A stretch of DNA of 35,910 nt, taken from positions 1 to 35,910 of IMG/VR virus record IMGVR_UViG_3300044712_001212; one strand, 5' to 3'. The position numbers were made by a program, and so were the translations under genes. The stretch is from a virus. Below the pieces are notes generated by a model, which was given only the letters and a program-made list of their open reading frames with translations, was not told the DNA's origin and did no database searches. This document shows, piece after piece, positions 16,123 through 24,277 of this stretch (positions are counted from its first letter, which is position 1; the number at the start of each line of letters is the position of its first letter).

Positions 16123-16261
16123 TTTTGAATCTCCTTTAATTGGAAAGATTTTCTTTATTCTTTTAAAGATTGATTGGTAAGAATATAACTCTTTATATAC
16201 TAAAAAATTATAAAATTTTTGATTCCTGAGAAAAAAATAAATTAATTAAGGGCTAATATTA
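16123..16261 (-). promoter_or_regulatory. spacer with candidate late promoter d before the sheath gene
   Basis: This 139-base spacer between the tail-terminator stop (16262) and the sheath start (16122) carries the fourth copy of the 25-base motif at 16194-16218: AAATTTTATAA, then T-rich spacer, then TAGTATATAAA. It matches the other four in strand and arrangement. A leader of about 65 bases with no clear hairpin follows, ending in AAAGGAG before the sheath ATG. This is the supported reading of copy d; the separate 16194-16218 entry marks only its span. Confidence 0.62.
16194..16218 (-). promoter_or_regulatory. candidate phage late promoter, copy d
   Basis: On the minus strand: AAATTTTATAA, T-run, then TAGTATATAAA. 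It is in the 139-base spacer upstream of a gene boundary: downstream of it, in transcription order, is the sheath gene's end of the spacer. Confidence 0.05.
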
Positions 16262-17425
16262 TTATATTCCTGAAGCATAAATATTGACACTGTTATAGAT
16301 TTGGGGAGGAATAGTGTTATTATATACTCCTGGAGGTAAATATCCAGAAGATGCATAAAGACCTGTTGGAATAGCGGTCCCACTATAGCCCGTAATAAGC
16401 CCAACGCTTCTGAGATCGAACCACTCTACAAACAGAGTGCAAGAAACGCTGTTTTGGAAGATTGGCTCATTTGTATGTTCAAGTTCAGAGCCGCCGCCCT
16501 CTTCCCAACTCAATAAATGGGCTCCTGATTCCTGCTCTATATCAAACTTTTTCTCGTTTAAAAATCTTTCAGCTAGGTCGCTTAATTCTTGGGATTCTAT
16601 TGTTGTTCTACCATAGCAATCAAATTGAATACTTATATCATAAATACCACCATATCTTTCATACACTATTCTTGGCGTATTATACAGTCTCAATTCATAC
16701 TGGTCGCCAGCATATAGGACATCGGACATTTTTATATTTACACCACTTAATGCTGGAACAATGCCGCTTGCCGCAACTATCCATTGATTTGGGAAAACAG
16801 CCTGTGGAGCATATAGCGTTCCATTTCCGCTATAAATTAAATAAAATTGATCTTGCTGTTGATTTAAAGCAAGTGCAAGATTATATGTTCCAGTTCCAGA
16901 AACGGTAACTCCAAAGTCGGGTGGAATCTGGAGTCCATAGGTTATAGAATTAGGTTCAAATTGTCTTGGAGGAGGAATGTTAATTATGACACCAGTATCG
17001 ATATCTGATGGAAAAGTATTACCAGAAGTAAAAACCGTCACAGAGATATCGGTTCCAGAAGGATATCCTATTGAACTATCAAATGGATATCTTGGGTCAT
17101 AAGACACGCCACCTATTTCAGACATACCATCTGCTAGGTTTACTTTTTGAAGATTATTTCCAACCAAATTACTATCAGCAGCAATGGGAACTAATTCTAC
17201 CATACTCTGAACATCATCAATATAATCTTGAAAATCTGTTCTTCTAGCGCTTGCTGATGCAGATCTAACAATAATCATAGGAAGTTGCATTGCTTCCAAT
17301 TGAAATCTATCTGTTATTGAAACATTTTCATATAAGCGTGATGTTTTGAATTTTTCTCTTAAGAAAAAAACCATGGTATCAATAATGCGCTTTGTTAATA
17401 TGGATCTATTTAAAATATAAGCCAT
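16262..17425 (-). CDS. probable tail terminator / tail completion protein
   Basis: A 387-residue protein that probably caps the tail tube. The N terminus is helical (ILTKRIIDTMVFFLREKFKTSRL), leading into a beta strand with QLPMIIVRSASASAR. The long middle is Gly/Thr-rich beta structure (130-260) of insertion type. The C-terminal part has a NTPRIVYERYGGIYDISIQFDCYG segment, the helix SQELSDLAERFLNEKKF, and QNSVSCTLFVEWFDLRS, a layout I associate with tail-completion proteins. It directly precedes the sheath gene, the usual site. The start is two bases after the previous stop with only a weak GGAT SD, so it depends on coupling. Confidence 0.52.
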   Translation of the reverse strand: MAYILNRSILTKRIIDTMVFFLREKFKTSRLYENVSITDRFQLEAMQLPMIIVRSASASARRTDFQDYIDDVQSMVELVPIAADSNLVGNNLQKVNLADGMSEIGGVSYDPRYPFDSSIGYPSGTDISVTVFTSGNTFPSDIDTGVIINIPPPRQFEPNSITYGLQIPPDFGVTVSGTGTYNLALALNQQQDQFYLIYSGNGTLYAPQAVFPNQWIVAASGIVPALSGVNIKMSDVLYAGDQYELRLYNTPRIVYERYGGIYDISIQFDCYGRTTIESQELSDLAERFLNEKKFDIEQESGAHLLSWEEGGGSELEHTNEPIFQNSVSCTLFVEWFDLRSVGLITGYSGTAIPTGLYASSGYLPPGVYNNTIPPQIYNSVNIYASGI

Positions 17426-17427
17426 TA

Positions 17428-18195
17428 TTATAATCCGTTTGGAAGAGAAAATGCTTTTGAATCAACTCCAGGCTGAAGTCTCTTTGCTGAAAAATCCTGG
17501 TGCATTGGCATGTTTTCTTGGACCAAGCTGTATGCTGTGGCAGTAATCTCATATCTTGCAAGTTCTTGTATTGGAGTTCCAGTTTCTTGATTAAAAATAT
17601 ATCTTATGAAAACATCTCTCTCACCAAGAACGTTTACTATTTTACCTTCACAATTTTTAGTAAACACAGTCCATGCTCTGAATTCATGTTCTACAAATAG
17701 TCCAACATCCCTTGTTTTCATTACGCTATCTGTATAACTTTCAGAAATAAAGAACAGTCCATCAGGTCTGTCTGGATTTCTAAGAAGTTGATATCCATGA
17801 ATCGCAAGAGGATTGCTTTGATCGTTTGATGGACTAGTAGTTATTATTCCAAAACCATTGCAGAGAGGACAGGAGCTTCTTCCAGTCTTTCTAACGTCAT
17901 CCCAGCATATACATCTTTTGCCACCATTAAGACCGATATCTGGTATAATTGGATGTCTCCAAATACGAACAAGTTCTCCTAGAGACTCTAATATCTGCCT
18001 TTCACGATCTCTTTGTTCATCAAAAACGGTAATAGGTTTTCCAGTTACCGGATCGGTCCCAAGCCTAGTCTTTATAAAACAATTGTCCATAGACATTTTC
18101 ATGGGGTTGGTTCCCCATTTGTCTAAGTAGGACTTATGCCCTGCTCTGTTCGGAGTATCTCCGTTTGGCTGTATCTTACAGTTTCTCTGTGGCAT
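17428..18195 (-). CDS. zinc-binding probable neck / head-closure protein
   Basis: A 255-residue protein with a four-Cys site Cys95-x-Cys97 (RCICWDD) and Cys109-x2-Cys112 (CPLCNGFG), preceded by a helix (QRDRERQILESLGELVRIW) and followed by beta-rich sequence (GLFFISESYTDSVM, EHEFRAWTVFTKNCEGK). Cys clusters of this form occur in uncharacterised phage neck-region proteins, and the position immediately before the tail-terminator candidate fits a head-closure role. I chose ATG 18195, with GGGAAG upstream, over the in-frame TTG 7 codons earlier. It overlaps the preceding gene by 20 bases and is followed after two bases by the next start. Confidence 0.6.
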   Translation of the reverse strand: MPQRNCKIQPNGDTPNRAGHKSYLDKWGTNPMKMSMDNCFIKTRLGTDPVTGKPITVFDEQRDRERQILESLGELVRIWRHPIIPDIGLNGGKRCICWDDVRKTGRSSCPLCNGFGIITTSPSNDQSNPLAIHGYQLLRNPDRPDGLFFISESYTDSVMKTRDVGLFVEHEFRAWTVFTKNCEGKIVNVLGERDVFIRYIFNQETGTPIQELARYEITATAYSLVQENMPMHQDFSAKRLQPGVDSKAFSLPNGL

Positions 18196-19015
18196 CGTCT
18201 TCCCTTTTTTCTTCAAAATTTCTAACTCTGTCTAACCAACTTATGCCGTAGTCTTCATTTTTTCTAATAGGATTAGGGACACTTGCTATCTTTGTAAGTT
18301 CATTTTTTTCTAGGACTTTATAATCCCCAGTAATCTTGTCAGTTATTCTTATCTCTTCACAAGAATAAATCATCATCTTTATTTCTTCGGGGACATTCTT
18401 TAGAAGAGATAAATCTTTAAGACTCAGGTCAGCAATGAGTTTATCGGTATCTTCATCAAGTTCTATTCTTATCCTAATCCATCCATCGTCCATCATCTTG
18501 GTCCAGACGGCTCTAAAATCCTTACTCTTAAAATGTTCTAGAGCCCAACTAGCATGAGATTCATCTTCTCTAATCTCAATAATCTCTTCTTCAGGAGAAA
18601 TCCAGAATCCTCTTTCGTCTATTAAAGAGGCTTTTCTATAGGAAATAAGGCTAGCCCCAATATTCTTTTCCCAATATTTTCTTTCTTCTGCATCAGCGGG
18701 ATTTTCATCTCTGTCCTGATTCTTCCTAAACTCATCTGCTTTATTTTCTCTTTGATGCATTTCCGCTTCACCTAAAAGCTTCATTGTGTCTGTTAGGGCA
18801 TTATATTTAGCCCTATCATCGTCCGCATACCTATCCGTGTCTAGATATCTATTTACATTAAATGGTCCACCATTTTTAGTTCTATAGTATTTTTTCAAAA
18901 GGTCATGCATATACTTTCTTACACGGGCAAGTTTGAAGGGAGCATGACCTTGAATGTCCTTCCAAATCTTCCAATCGTTCTCATCATAATGTATTTGCCA
19001 ATTAGGATTCAGCAC
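18176..19015 (-). CDS. unknown protein of neck cluster
   Basis: A 279-residue, charged protein of unrecognised family. The first 110 residues are basic-acidic helices (KLARVRKYMHDLLKKYYRTK, EAEMHQRENKADEFRKNQD). The middle contains GFWISPEEEIIEIREDESHA followed by a helix and WTKMMDDGWIRIRIELD, which looks like a small alpha/beta domain. The start is GTG at 19015, overlapping the metallopeptidase gene by 14 bases, with only a weak GGGT upstream. Its 3' end overlaps the next gene. The overlaps on both sides indicate a coupled translational unit with the metallopeptidase and the zinc protein. Confidence 0.74.
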   Translation of the reverse strand: MLNPNWQIHYDENDWKIWKDIQGHAPFKLARVRKYMHDLLKKYYRTKNGGPFNVNRYLDTDRYADDDRAKYNALTDTMKLLGEAEMHQRENKADEFRKNQDRDENPADAEERKYWEKNIGASLISYRKASLIDERGFWISPEEEIIEIREDESHASWALEHFKSKDFRAVWTKMMDDGWIRIRIELDEDTDKLIADLSLKDLSLLKNVPEEIKMMIYSCEEIRITDKITGDYKVLEKNELTKIASVPNPIRKNEDYGISWLDRVRNFEEKREDDATEKL

Positions 19016-20186
19016 TGTATTTACCCGTTAAAACTTCGTAGATTGTCTTGAGGGCTCTTTGCTTGTTTGCTTCTGTAAGATAAAAGTCCTTATCTGAACC
19101 CTTCACCCTATCTTTGAAAGTATTCCACATCTCGCTGTTGTAGTTTAATAGATTCATTATGTATTTCATCTTGTCTTTTTGTGGCACGGAAGCAAATTCT
19201 TCTTCTTTGTGCATATTTTTAACTTCATTTACGAGTGCCGATAGATTTGCTTCGAATTCTATTCTTTGGTTTAGATAGTCTTCCCATCTATGGATTTCGT
19301 CTTGCTTTCTTTCACTCTCAGTTATGTCATCTGGAAGAGGAGACATTCTATCAACTTTGAAATAGTCAATAAAATAGAACATGTTTTTCAAAACACTATT
19401 TTTGTCGTCATCGGTAAGATAAGAGAAGTTTCTCTTCCACAATTCGTCAGTAGAAATAAAGTTCTTTATGAAAGCCATCTTTTTTCTATGGTCCATGTTT
19501 TTGGCTTTTTCTAGGTCTGTCCATTCCCCTTGGTTGTTTTTTATTTTATAGTGAATGAAGTTATTGACTAATTGATTCATAATAAAACTTTTGTCTTTAT
19601 CTTCCATCTTTGAATCAGCACTATAAGGGTATTTATTGCATATCTCAGCAACTAATCCCTTTATCTTCTCTTCTTGCTCATACTGTGCAACGTGGGCGCT
19701 TTCATGCCAAAGAGTCTTGGCAATGTCATCAATTAGATTCTTTTTGTTTCTCAAAAATGTTAGAACTGGATATGGAGCCAAGGTAATCTCTATGGTCCTG
19801 ATTCCCTTCATCGTGCCACCACTTTCAAGCATCGATAACGTTCTAGAACTAATATCACTGCCCTCCTCAGGCTCCTCATAGTGTCTTGGGTCTACCGAAT
19901 ATCTCTTTGGGCTATGCTCGCTAGTTTTTACATAAAACTTTATGGGAATTTCATTTCCCTTTATGTCTTTTACCGAATAACCAGGATAATACTTTGTTAT
20001 TGGAAGATTGTAGTTTCTTGACATGAATGCATCAGCGGCACGGTCTACTGTCACATTCATTCCCTTGGCAATATATAGTTTTTTAAGTTTTGCATAAACA
20101 TCTTCAACGACAACATTGCAGAAGTTGTAAACAGCTTCAGTTGGTATATTTATATAGCCCGATTCTATTTTTCTAAATGAAATCAT
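19002..20186 (-). CDS. HExxH zinc metallopeptidase in neck cluster
   Basis: A 394-residue protein with a zinc metallopeptidase motif, TLWHESAHVAQYEQE: His161-Glu162-x2-His165. A plausible third ligand is Glu310 or Glu312 in YLNQRIEFEANLSALV, a helix with an E-x-E-A pattern often seen after HExxH in gluzincin-like phage enzymes. The N-terminal 130 residues carry a beta segment with a YYPGYSVKDIKGNEIPIKFYV stretch, and the C-terminal part is helical. No signal peptide. It overlaps the next gene by 14 bases. The reaction is presumably peptide-bond hydrolysis; substrate unknown. Placement among head-completion genes suggests a virion maturation role or a structural protein with relict peptidase fold. 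Confidence 0.72.
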   Translation of the reverse strand: MISFRKIESGYINIPTEAVYNFCNVVVEDVYAKLKKLYIAKGMNVTVDRAADAFMSRNYNLPITKYYPGYSVKDIKGNEIPIKFYVKTSEHSPKRYSVDPRHYEEPEEGSDISSRTLSMLESGGTMKGIRTIEITLAPYPVLTFLRNKKNLIDDIAKTLWHESAHVAQYEQEEKIKGLVAEICNKYPYSADSKMEDKDKSFIMNQLVNNFIHYKIKNNQGEWTDLEKAKNMDHRKKMAFIKNFISTDELWKRNFSYLTDDDKNSVLKNMFYFIDYFKVDRMSPLPDDITESERKQDEIHRWEDYLNQRIEFEANLSALVNEVKNMHKEEEFASVPQKDKMKYIMNLLNYNSEMWNTFKDRVKGSDKDFYLTEANKQRALKTIYEVLTGKYSAES

Positions 20187-20199
20187 TTAATAATCCCTT

Positions 20200-20706
20200 T
20201 TAGAAGAAGCGATGACTTCTAAGATGGCGCATCTTCAGGAAGGATGGATTTGGAGTAAGAACCCTAGTGCTTCCAATACCAAAACTCGAAGGCTTCTCGT
20301 TTGCTTTGATGCGTTCTTTTTCTGCTTGGTACTTTGTTTCCATAGCGCTTGCTATGGTCGTCATTTGACCAGGAATGTCGGGAGGAGTATAGGATATTCC
20401 CTGGTCACTAATAGTGAAGTTTCTAGCCTTTTCTGTTATGCTTTGAGTATTAAGCGCGAAGACGTAAGCACCAAGAATAATTACATTCATCCAATCTCTA
20501 GGGACTGTTTCTAGGTCATAATATGTCTTCATGGGATGACTATTAACATCCTGAAGAGCAAGGTCTACATAGGAAAGAAGTTGGCTATCATCAAATATTT
20601 GGCAGGCTTCATCGGTATCGCTTAGAACGCTGCGCAAATAATTGACAAAATGCATTTCTCTTTCAGTAAACCGGTCATCAGAGAGCGGAAATAGTACGGT
20701 AGGCAT
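20200..20706 (-). CDS. probable head-tail connector (adaptor) protein
   Basis: A 168-residue protein that likely sits under the portal. Residues 10-75 are helical (FTEREMHFVNYLRSVLSDTDEAC, DSQLLSYVDLALQDVN), followed by a helix ending in VIILGAYVFALNTQSITEKARNF and then a characteristic ISDQGISYTPPDIPGQM block with a helix SAMETKYQAEKERIKANEKP. I recognise the DQG-x-PP-helix-IKANxKP pattern as one common in uncharacterised phage neck or connector proteins. The C terminus is basic (MRHLRSHRFF). AAGGAG SD. It lies directly upstream of the metallopeptidase and other neck-region genes. The connector call is moderately supported by position and pattern, not by a solved family. Confidence 0.55.
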   Translation of the reverse strand: MPTVLFPLSDDRFTEREMHFVNYLRSVLSDTDEACQIFDDSQLLSYVDLALQDVNSHPMKTYYDLETVPRDWMNVIILGAYVFALNTQSITEKARNFTISDQGISYTPPDIPGQMTTIASAMETKYQAEKERIKANEKPSSFGIGSTRVLTPNPSFLKMRHLRSHRFF

Positions 20707-20707
20707 G

Positions 20708-21526
20708 TTACCTTCTCCTTATCGAAGCCTCTAACTTGTGCTTGAGATGCTTGATTCTCTCTTCGATTTCTTTTTTCTTCTGCTCATCGGCTGACTTTAG
20801 TTCCTGATGTAAATCAATAAGTTCATCTTCAAGTTTTTCCTTATCATCTTCTTGCATCAAGCCTCTAAAACTTATGTCTTTAATGTCATGAATTCCGCCA
20901 AGTTGTTCTTCGTTGGCGCCTTCCATCTCCATGGCATGAATATTTTTATCTTTCATCGCAACAATTGTATCTCTTATTTGATCATATTTGTCTAAGATTT
21001 CTTTTGGAACATCTGATTTTACAAAGCCATGCGTCTCTGCCTTTTTTAAGAAACGAGAGAATGAATTAAACATATCAATGCAATTCTCGATGGTTTTTTT
21101 CTGAGGAGACTTGCTCGCTTCTTCTATTGCATTTTCAATGTCATTAAAGAAAGTCTTGAATGAGTTTAGAACTTGATCAATAACTTCCTTAGGGGATTTT
21201 GAGGATTTTTTTGGAGATTCTAGCGACTTACCCATCTTGCTTATTATTTTTTCCTTTGCCTGCTTCAGAGTGTCAAAGTCTTTATTCTCAACTCCTACCC
21301 CAGACATTGTGCCCAATAATTTCATAAGATTTATATTATCATCATAAATGCTTGCAGCCTTTTCAGCGGACTTATCGTCTACGCTTTCGGCAATTTGAGT
21401 TATAATAAGGACTACTTTTTTAATAATACTTTTTGCAAATGGTTTACTAATGGCTCCTTTTTTCTTCTGCATCTCCTCCATAACCTCTGTATAGATTTTC
21501 TCTAGTTCCTTTATTTGCTCTTCCAT
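20708..21526 (-). CDS. helical unknown protein
   Basis: A 272-residue protein that is almost wholly helical and charged. It has N- and C-terminal coiled coils (MEEQIKELEKIYTEVMEEMQ; EDELIDLHQELKSADEQKKK and the following KLEASIRRR) and a middle helical bundle with a Ser/Lys/Pro-rich linker (SLESPKKSSKSPKE). GGAGG SD. One base separates it from the connector-like gene downstream. No family recognised. Helical composition and location next to neck genes would fit an assembly chaperone or internal protein, but this is inference only. Confidence 0.74.
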   Translation of the reverse strand: MEEQIKELEKIYTEVMEEMQKKKGAISKPFAKSIIKKVVLIITQIAESVDDKSAEKAASIYDDNINLMKLLGTMSGVGVENKDFDTLKQAKEKIISKMGKSLESPKKSSKSPKEVIDQVLNSFKTFFNDIENAIEEASKSPQKKTIENCIDMFNSFSRFLKKAETHGFVKSDVPKEILDKYDQIRDTIVAMKDKNIHAMEMEGANEEQLGGIHDIKDISFRGLMQEDDKEKLEDELIDLHQELKSADEQKKKEIEERIKHLKHKLEASIRRR

Positions 21527-21527
21527 T

Positions 21528-22184
21528 TTAAATCCTCCTTATTTCTCTGAGTTCTTTGAAGGTGATTCCCTTGTAAACAAAGATGTATTCGCCAGGTAGA
21601 ATTTGCATTTTCCAAGTTCCATTTTTATCAGTCATTGCTGATCCGACCTTAACATTGTCAATTGACTTGGGAGTAAAATCCTTTTTTATATATGCATGCA
21701 CATGGACGCCTGGAACTGGATTGTTGTAGACATCAACAACCACATCTTCTATTTCTGTTTTGCTAAATGGATTTGGGGCTGCTATTTGAGACTTTGGTAT
21801 CAGGGCAAATCTATCATCGGCGGCAGGTTTTTTCAATTCTTGTTCTTGGGCTTCAACCATTGCTTCTTTTATAATCTCTGGGACAACTTCGAAGTTGGTA
21901 AATCCCTCTAGAACAATACTTTTACTTCCAGCCTGCTTTGCAGATATTTTTGCCACATAATTACCAAAAGATACGTGTGGCGGAACGCAGAAGTCATAGA
22001 AGTAGTTTCCCATGCTCACCTTGTTCATTGGTGAGCCCTCAACAACTCTTATTACTTCATTTCTATCTCTATCAAAGTATTCTATCGTAACAACGACATT
22101 GTCAACGTCAACAAAGTTTTTATTGTTATCCTGAAACCTTGCTGGGATTTTTACGTTCATGCCTTTTGTATATTTCCCTAACAT
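21528..22184 (-). CDS. second Ig / carboxypeptidase-regulatory-like protein
   Basis: A 218-residue protein. Residues 1-105 are a beta domain (GMNVKIPARFQDNNKNFVDV, FGNYVAKISAKQAGS) matching the N-terminal domain of the preceding gene product in layout; 105-140 is a charged linker (KEAMVEAQEQELKKPAADD); 143-212 is one carboxypeptidase-regulatory-like domain (VVDVYNNPVPGVHVHAYIKK, AMTDKNGTWKMQILPGEYIF). It probably decorates the head or neck, or acts as a connector between virion parts. GAGGG SD, 23 bases after the previous gene. The next gene follows after one base, indicating tight translational coupling. Confidence 0.76.
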   Translation of the reverse strand: MLGKYTKGMNVKIPARFQDNNKNFVDVDNVVVTIEYFDRDRNEVIRVVEGSPMNKVSMGNYFYDFCVPPHVSFGNYVAKISAKQAGSKSIVLEGFTNFEVVPEIIKEAMVEAQEQELKKPAADDRFALIPKSQIAAPNPFSKTEIEDVVVDVYNNPVPGVHVHAYIKKDFTPKSIDNVKVGSAMTDKNGTWKMQILPGEYIFVYKGITFKELREIRRI

Positions 22185-22207
22185 ATCACCCTCTGAAAAT
22201 GAACCCC

Positions 22208-23167
22208 TTACACCAAGTAATTATACTTACTTGTATCCAAGTATCTGAAGTTTGCTGGGGAATGCTGAGCATAGGCGTTGCTTACTTCAATATTGTATGT
22301 TACCAAGTAAACATCGTTGCTAGGACCATTACCTTTGACTTCTAGGATATAGAATCCTGGATTTGCTCCAAGTATAAATGTTCCGCTGGCATCGGTAAAT
22401 GTGGAGGCAATTGGGCTACCGCCAGCTATTTGGTCAATGCTAAACAAGGAAACCTTAAGGTCCGGGAGAGGCATGGTGTTTTGAGTATTCTTATCAACCC
22501 ATTGGTATGTATCTGAAATCGTAAGGCTTCCAACATTGATTCCAACATTGCTAGTATATATAACCTGACCCATGTTGTATGTTGATATATCAACCATGGA
22601 TATACTTGGAACATTATAGTAATTTGTTCCTGTCGGTATATTAAATAGGACCTGGTTGTTGAAATATCCACTCTTGCTAGCGCTGAATACATATGCTCCA
22701 GGGTTTAGATATACTGTATAATTTCCATTAGCATCCGTAAGCGAAGATGCCGTTATAGAACCGCCGAGATATGTTGAAACATTGGCTTGGTAGATTCCAG
22801 AGCCAGAAGGAGTAACAACAGTTCCAGAAACAACAATGGTTCCTGGTGCCGAGCCTCCGCCACTTGCTAACGGAACAACAGTGAAAACCTCACTGCTTTG
22901 AACGGGAGATCCACTAAACATACAGTTATAGACCACATTGTATGTTGTTTCTGCTGCAACTAGAGGAATTTGATATGGATAATAATACATGTTATGGGAA
23001 CCAGAATCCTGAAACATGGTTCCTGTTACAATATCATATTGCTTTATGGCGTTGTAGTAGTGAGACACATCAATGGTTACGCCAGAAATTCCAGCATATA
23101 TAGGCATCCCATTGCTATCAACGAAGTTAGCAAAGAAGGTGATGTTTTGTCCGCGTATTAAATCCAT
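22208..23167 (-). CDS. virion surface protein with carboxypeptidase-regulatory-like repeats
   Basis: A 319-residue, beta-rich protein. Residues 1-95 form an Ig-like domain (MDLIRGQNITFFANFVDSNG, YNVVYNCMFSG). Two carboxypeptidase-regulatory-like beta sandwiches follow: about 110-172 (SGTVVTPSGSG, SLTDANGNYTVYLNPGAYVF) and 230-285 (PDLKVSLFSID, TFTDASGTFILGANPGFYIL). The pattern T-D-x-x-G-x-(Y/F)-x-(L/V) then N/P-G-x-Y is the family signature. Such domains are common in phage capsid decoration and fibre proteins and often bind glycans. GAGG SD. The next gene has the same domain order in shorter form, so the two are probably diverged duplicates. Confidence 0.78.
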   Translation of the reverse strand: MDLIRGQNITFFANFVDSNGMPIYAGISGVTIDVSHYYNAIKQYDIVTGTMFQDSGSHNMYYYPYQIPLVAAETTYNVVYNCMFSGSPVQSSEVFTVVPLASGGGSAPGTIVVSGTVVTPSGSGIYQANVSTYLGGSITASSLTDANGNYTVYLNPGAYVFSASKSGYFNNQVLFNIPTGTNYYNVPSISMVDISTYNMGQVIYTSNVGINVGSLTISDTYQWVDKNTQNTMPLPDLKVSLFSIDQIAGGSPIASTFTDASGTFILGANPGFYILEVKGNGPSNDVYLVTYNIEVSNAYAQHSPANFRYLDTSKYNYLV

Positions 23168-23176
23168 TTAAGCCTC

Positions 23177-23443
23177 TTATTTTGAATCTGATTTTCTTAG
23201 AAACTTAATAATTACAATACAGGCAATTATGTAGGTTTGAGAAATAATTACCATATTTGAGTTGTCATATTCGAAATAATAAGCTAAAGAAATGAAGTTT
23301 AGTATCAATGATGAGGTTGCTAGAAGGCTATATAGATTTACCTTCTTAGAACCCTCTCTTAACTTTTGGAAAAGAACTCCTAAGTTTACACTGAATAGGA
23401 CTGCTATAATCAAATATAGTAGAGCGATTAAGGAGTTGTTCAT
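23177..23443 (-). CDS. three-span small membrane protein
   Basis: An 88-residue protein with three hydrophobic spans: about residues 5-25 (LIALLYLIIAVLFSVNLG), 38-58 (LYSLLATSSLILNFISLA) and 63-82 (MVIISQTYIIACIVIIKF), with a basic first loop (KLREGSKK) and a basic C terminus (KFLRKSDSK). AAGG SD. Size and three-span topology are like class I holins, but no endolysin or spanin gene lies in the window and holin sequences are too diverse to call by eye. It could also be a membrane protein unrelated to lysis. Co-transcribed with structural genes on both sides. Confidence 0.75.
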   Translation of the reverse strand: MNNSLIALLYLIIAVLFSVNLGVLFQKLREGSKKVNLYSLLATSSLILNFISLAYYFEYDNSNMVIISQTYIIACIVIIKFLRKSDSK

Positions 23444-23460
23444 AGTGTCGCCTTTCTATC

Positions 23461-23634
23461 TTATGCTTTTATATCAAACGCATCCCCAAAAGTGTCTTGA
23501 AGAATGGTTTTGTTATCGCGCAACTGCTGGATTATCTTTGTGTCTTTTTCTTTAAGGACATCAAGTCTTTCTCCGACTTTCCTTATTGATTCGACAATAC
23601 CAGCCGCCTCGACTTGCTGCATTTTAGGCACCAT
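23461..23634 (-). CDS. 57-residue helical protein
   Basis: A short gene with a strong SD (GGAGG, six bases before ATG). The protein begins MVPKMQQVEAAGIVESIRKV, continues as a charged helix (GERLDVLKEKDTKIIQQLRD) and ends in DTFGDAFDIKA. It looks like a single amphipathic or coiled-coil helix. It sits between the tail-anchored coiled-coil protein (16-base gap) and a three-span membrane protein (17-base gap) in the same operon. Function unknown; it may form a helical complex with its coiled-coil neighbours. Confidence 0.72.
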   Translation of the reverse strand: MVPKMQQVEAAGIVESIRKVGERLDVLKEKDTKIIQQLRDNKTILQDTFGDAFDIKA

Positions 23635-23650
23635 TTCCGCCCTCCGAGTT

Positions 23651-24277
23651 TTATGTAAATGCTTTTATTATACTTATGATAACATCGACAAACTGTTTAT
23701 TGAACAATAGACCAGAAAGAATCAGAACAACAAACAGGATTATTATCAATAACACATTTACATTTTTTAAACCCGAAAGAGCACCTAAAAAGGTGATTAC
23801 ATTTTTAAACCAGCCTTGCTTCTTTTCTTTTTTCTCTTCTTGTTCTTCCGCTGCTTCTACACCCTTTCTAATCTCAACTGTTTCCCTTTCCCTTCCTTGC
23901 AAATATATCAGAGACAACTTTGACTTAATCTCCATCAACTCAGCGTTTGCCTTAATCAAGGAGGATTTTACTTCAGAGATGTCTCTAGAGAACCCATCTA
24001 GCTTTGTTGCTACATAAACATCGTGTTTACCCATTGATGCATCAACATCTTTTATTACATCCTTGACTTCTGAAATGTTTATGTTTCCCTTTTCAATACC
24101 TTCTTTCATGGACTTTAGTGCCTCAGCGACAATACGAAGATTTCCAGATAATTCATATAGAGTATCTGACTTCTGTGAAACCTCCTTCTCAATACTTGTT
24201 AGAGCCGTATTTAACGAAACTAAAGTATTCAGAAGAAAGGCAGGAGACATGATGTCGTTCTTGTCTTCTGATGACAT
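23651..24277 (-). CDS. coiled-coil protein with C-terminal membrane anchor
   Basis: A 208-residue protein. Residues 12-128 are helical with heptad character (for example SLNTALTSIEKEVSQKSDTL and EVKSSLIKANAELMEIKSKL), 135-154 are charged (EEQEEKKEKKQ), and 173-192 are a clear membrane span (NVLLIIILFVVLILSG) followed by a short amphipathic end. This is a tail-anchored layout: a long soluble rod held to a membrane by its C terminus. The gene starts immediately after the previous stop with GAGG SD. It is unusual among head genes; it may act at the host membrane rather than in the virion. No family recognised. Confidence 0.78.
   Translation of the reverse strand: MSSEDKNDIMSPAFLLNTLVSLNTALTSIEKEVSQKSDTLYELSGNLRIVAEALKSMKEGIEKGNINISEVKDVIKDVDASMGKHDVYVATKLDGFSRDISEVKSSLIKANAELMEIKSKLSLIYLQGRERETVEIRKGVEAAEEQEEKKEKKQGWFKNVITFLGALSGLKNVNVLLIIILFVVLILSGLLFNKQFVDVIISIIKAFT

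Noticed and set aside
16194-16218. Copy d of the late motif as a tail-terminator gene control element
   Set aside because: It lies after that gene's stop, so it serves the sheath gene; the supported reading is given in the spacer entry 16123-16261.
23177-23443. Definite holin assignment for the three-span protein
   Set aside because: Topology and size fit, but there is no endolysin nearby and no sequence signature; kept as a membrane protein of unknown function.
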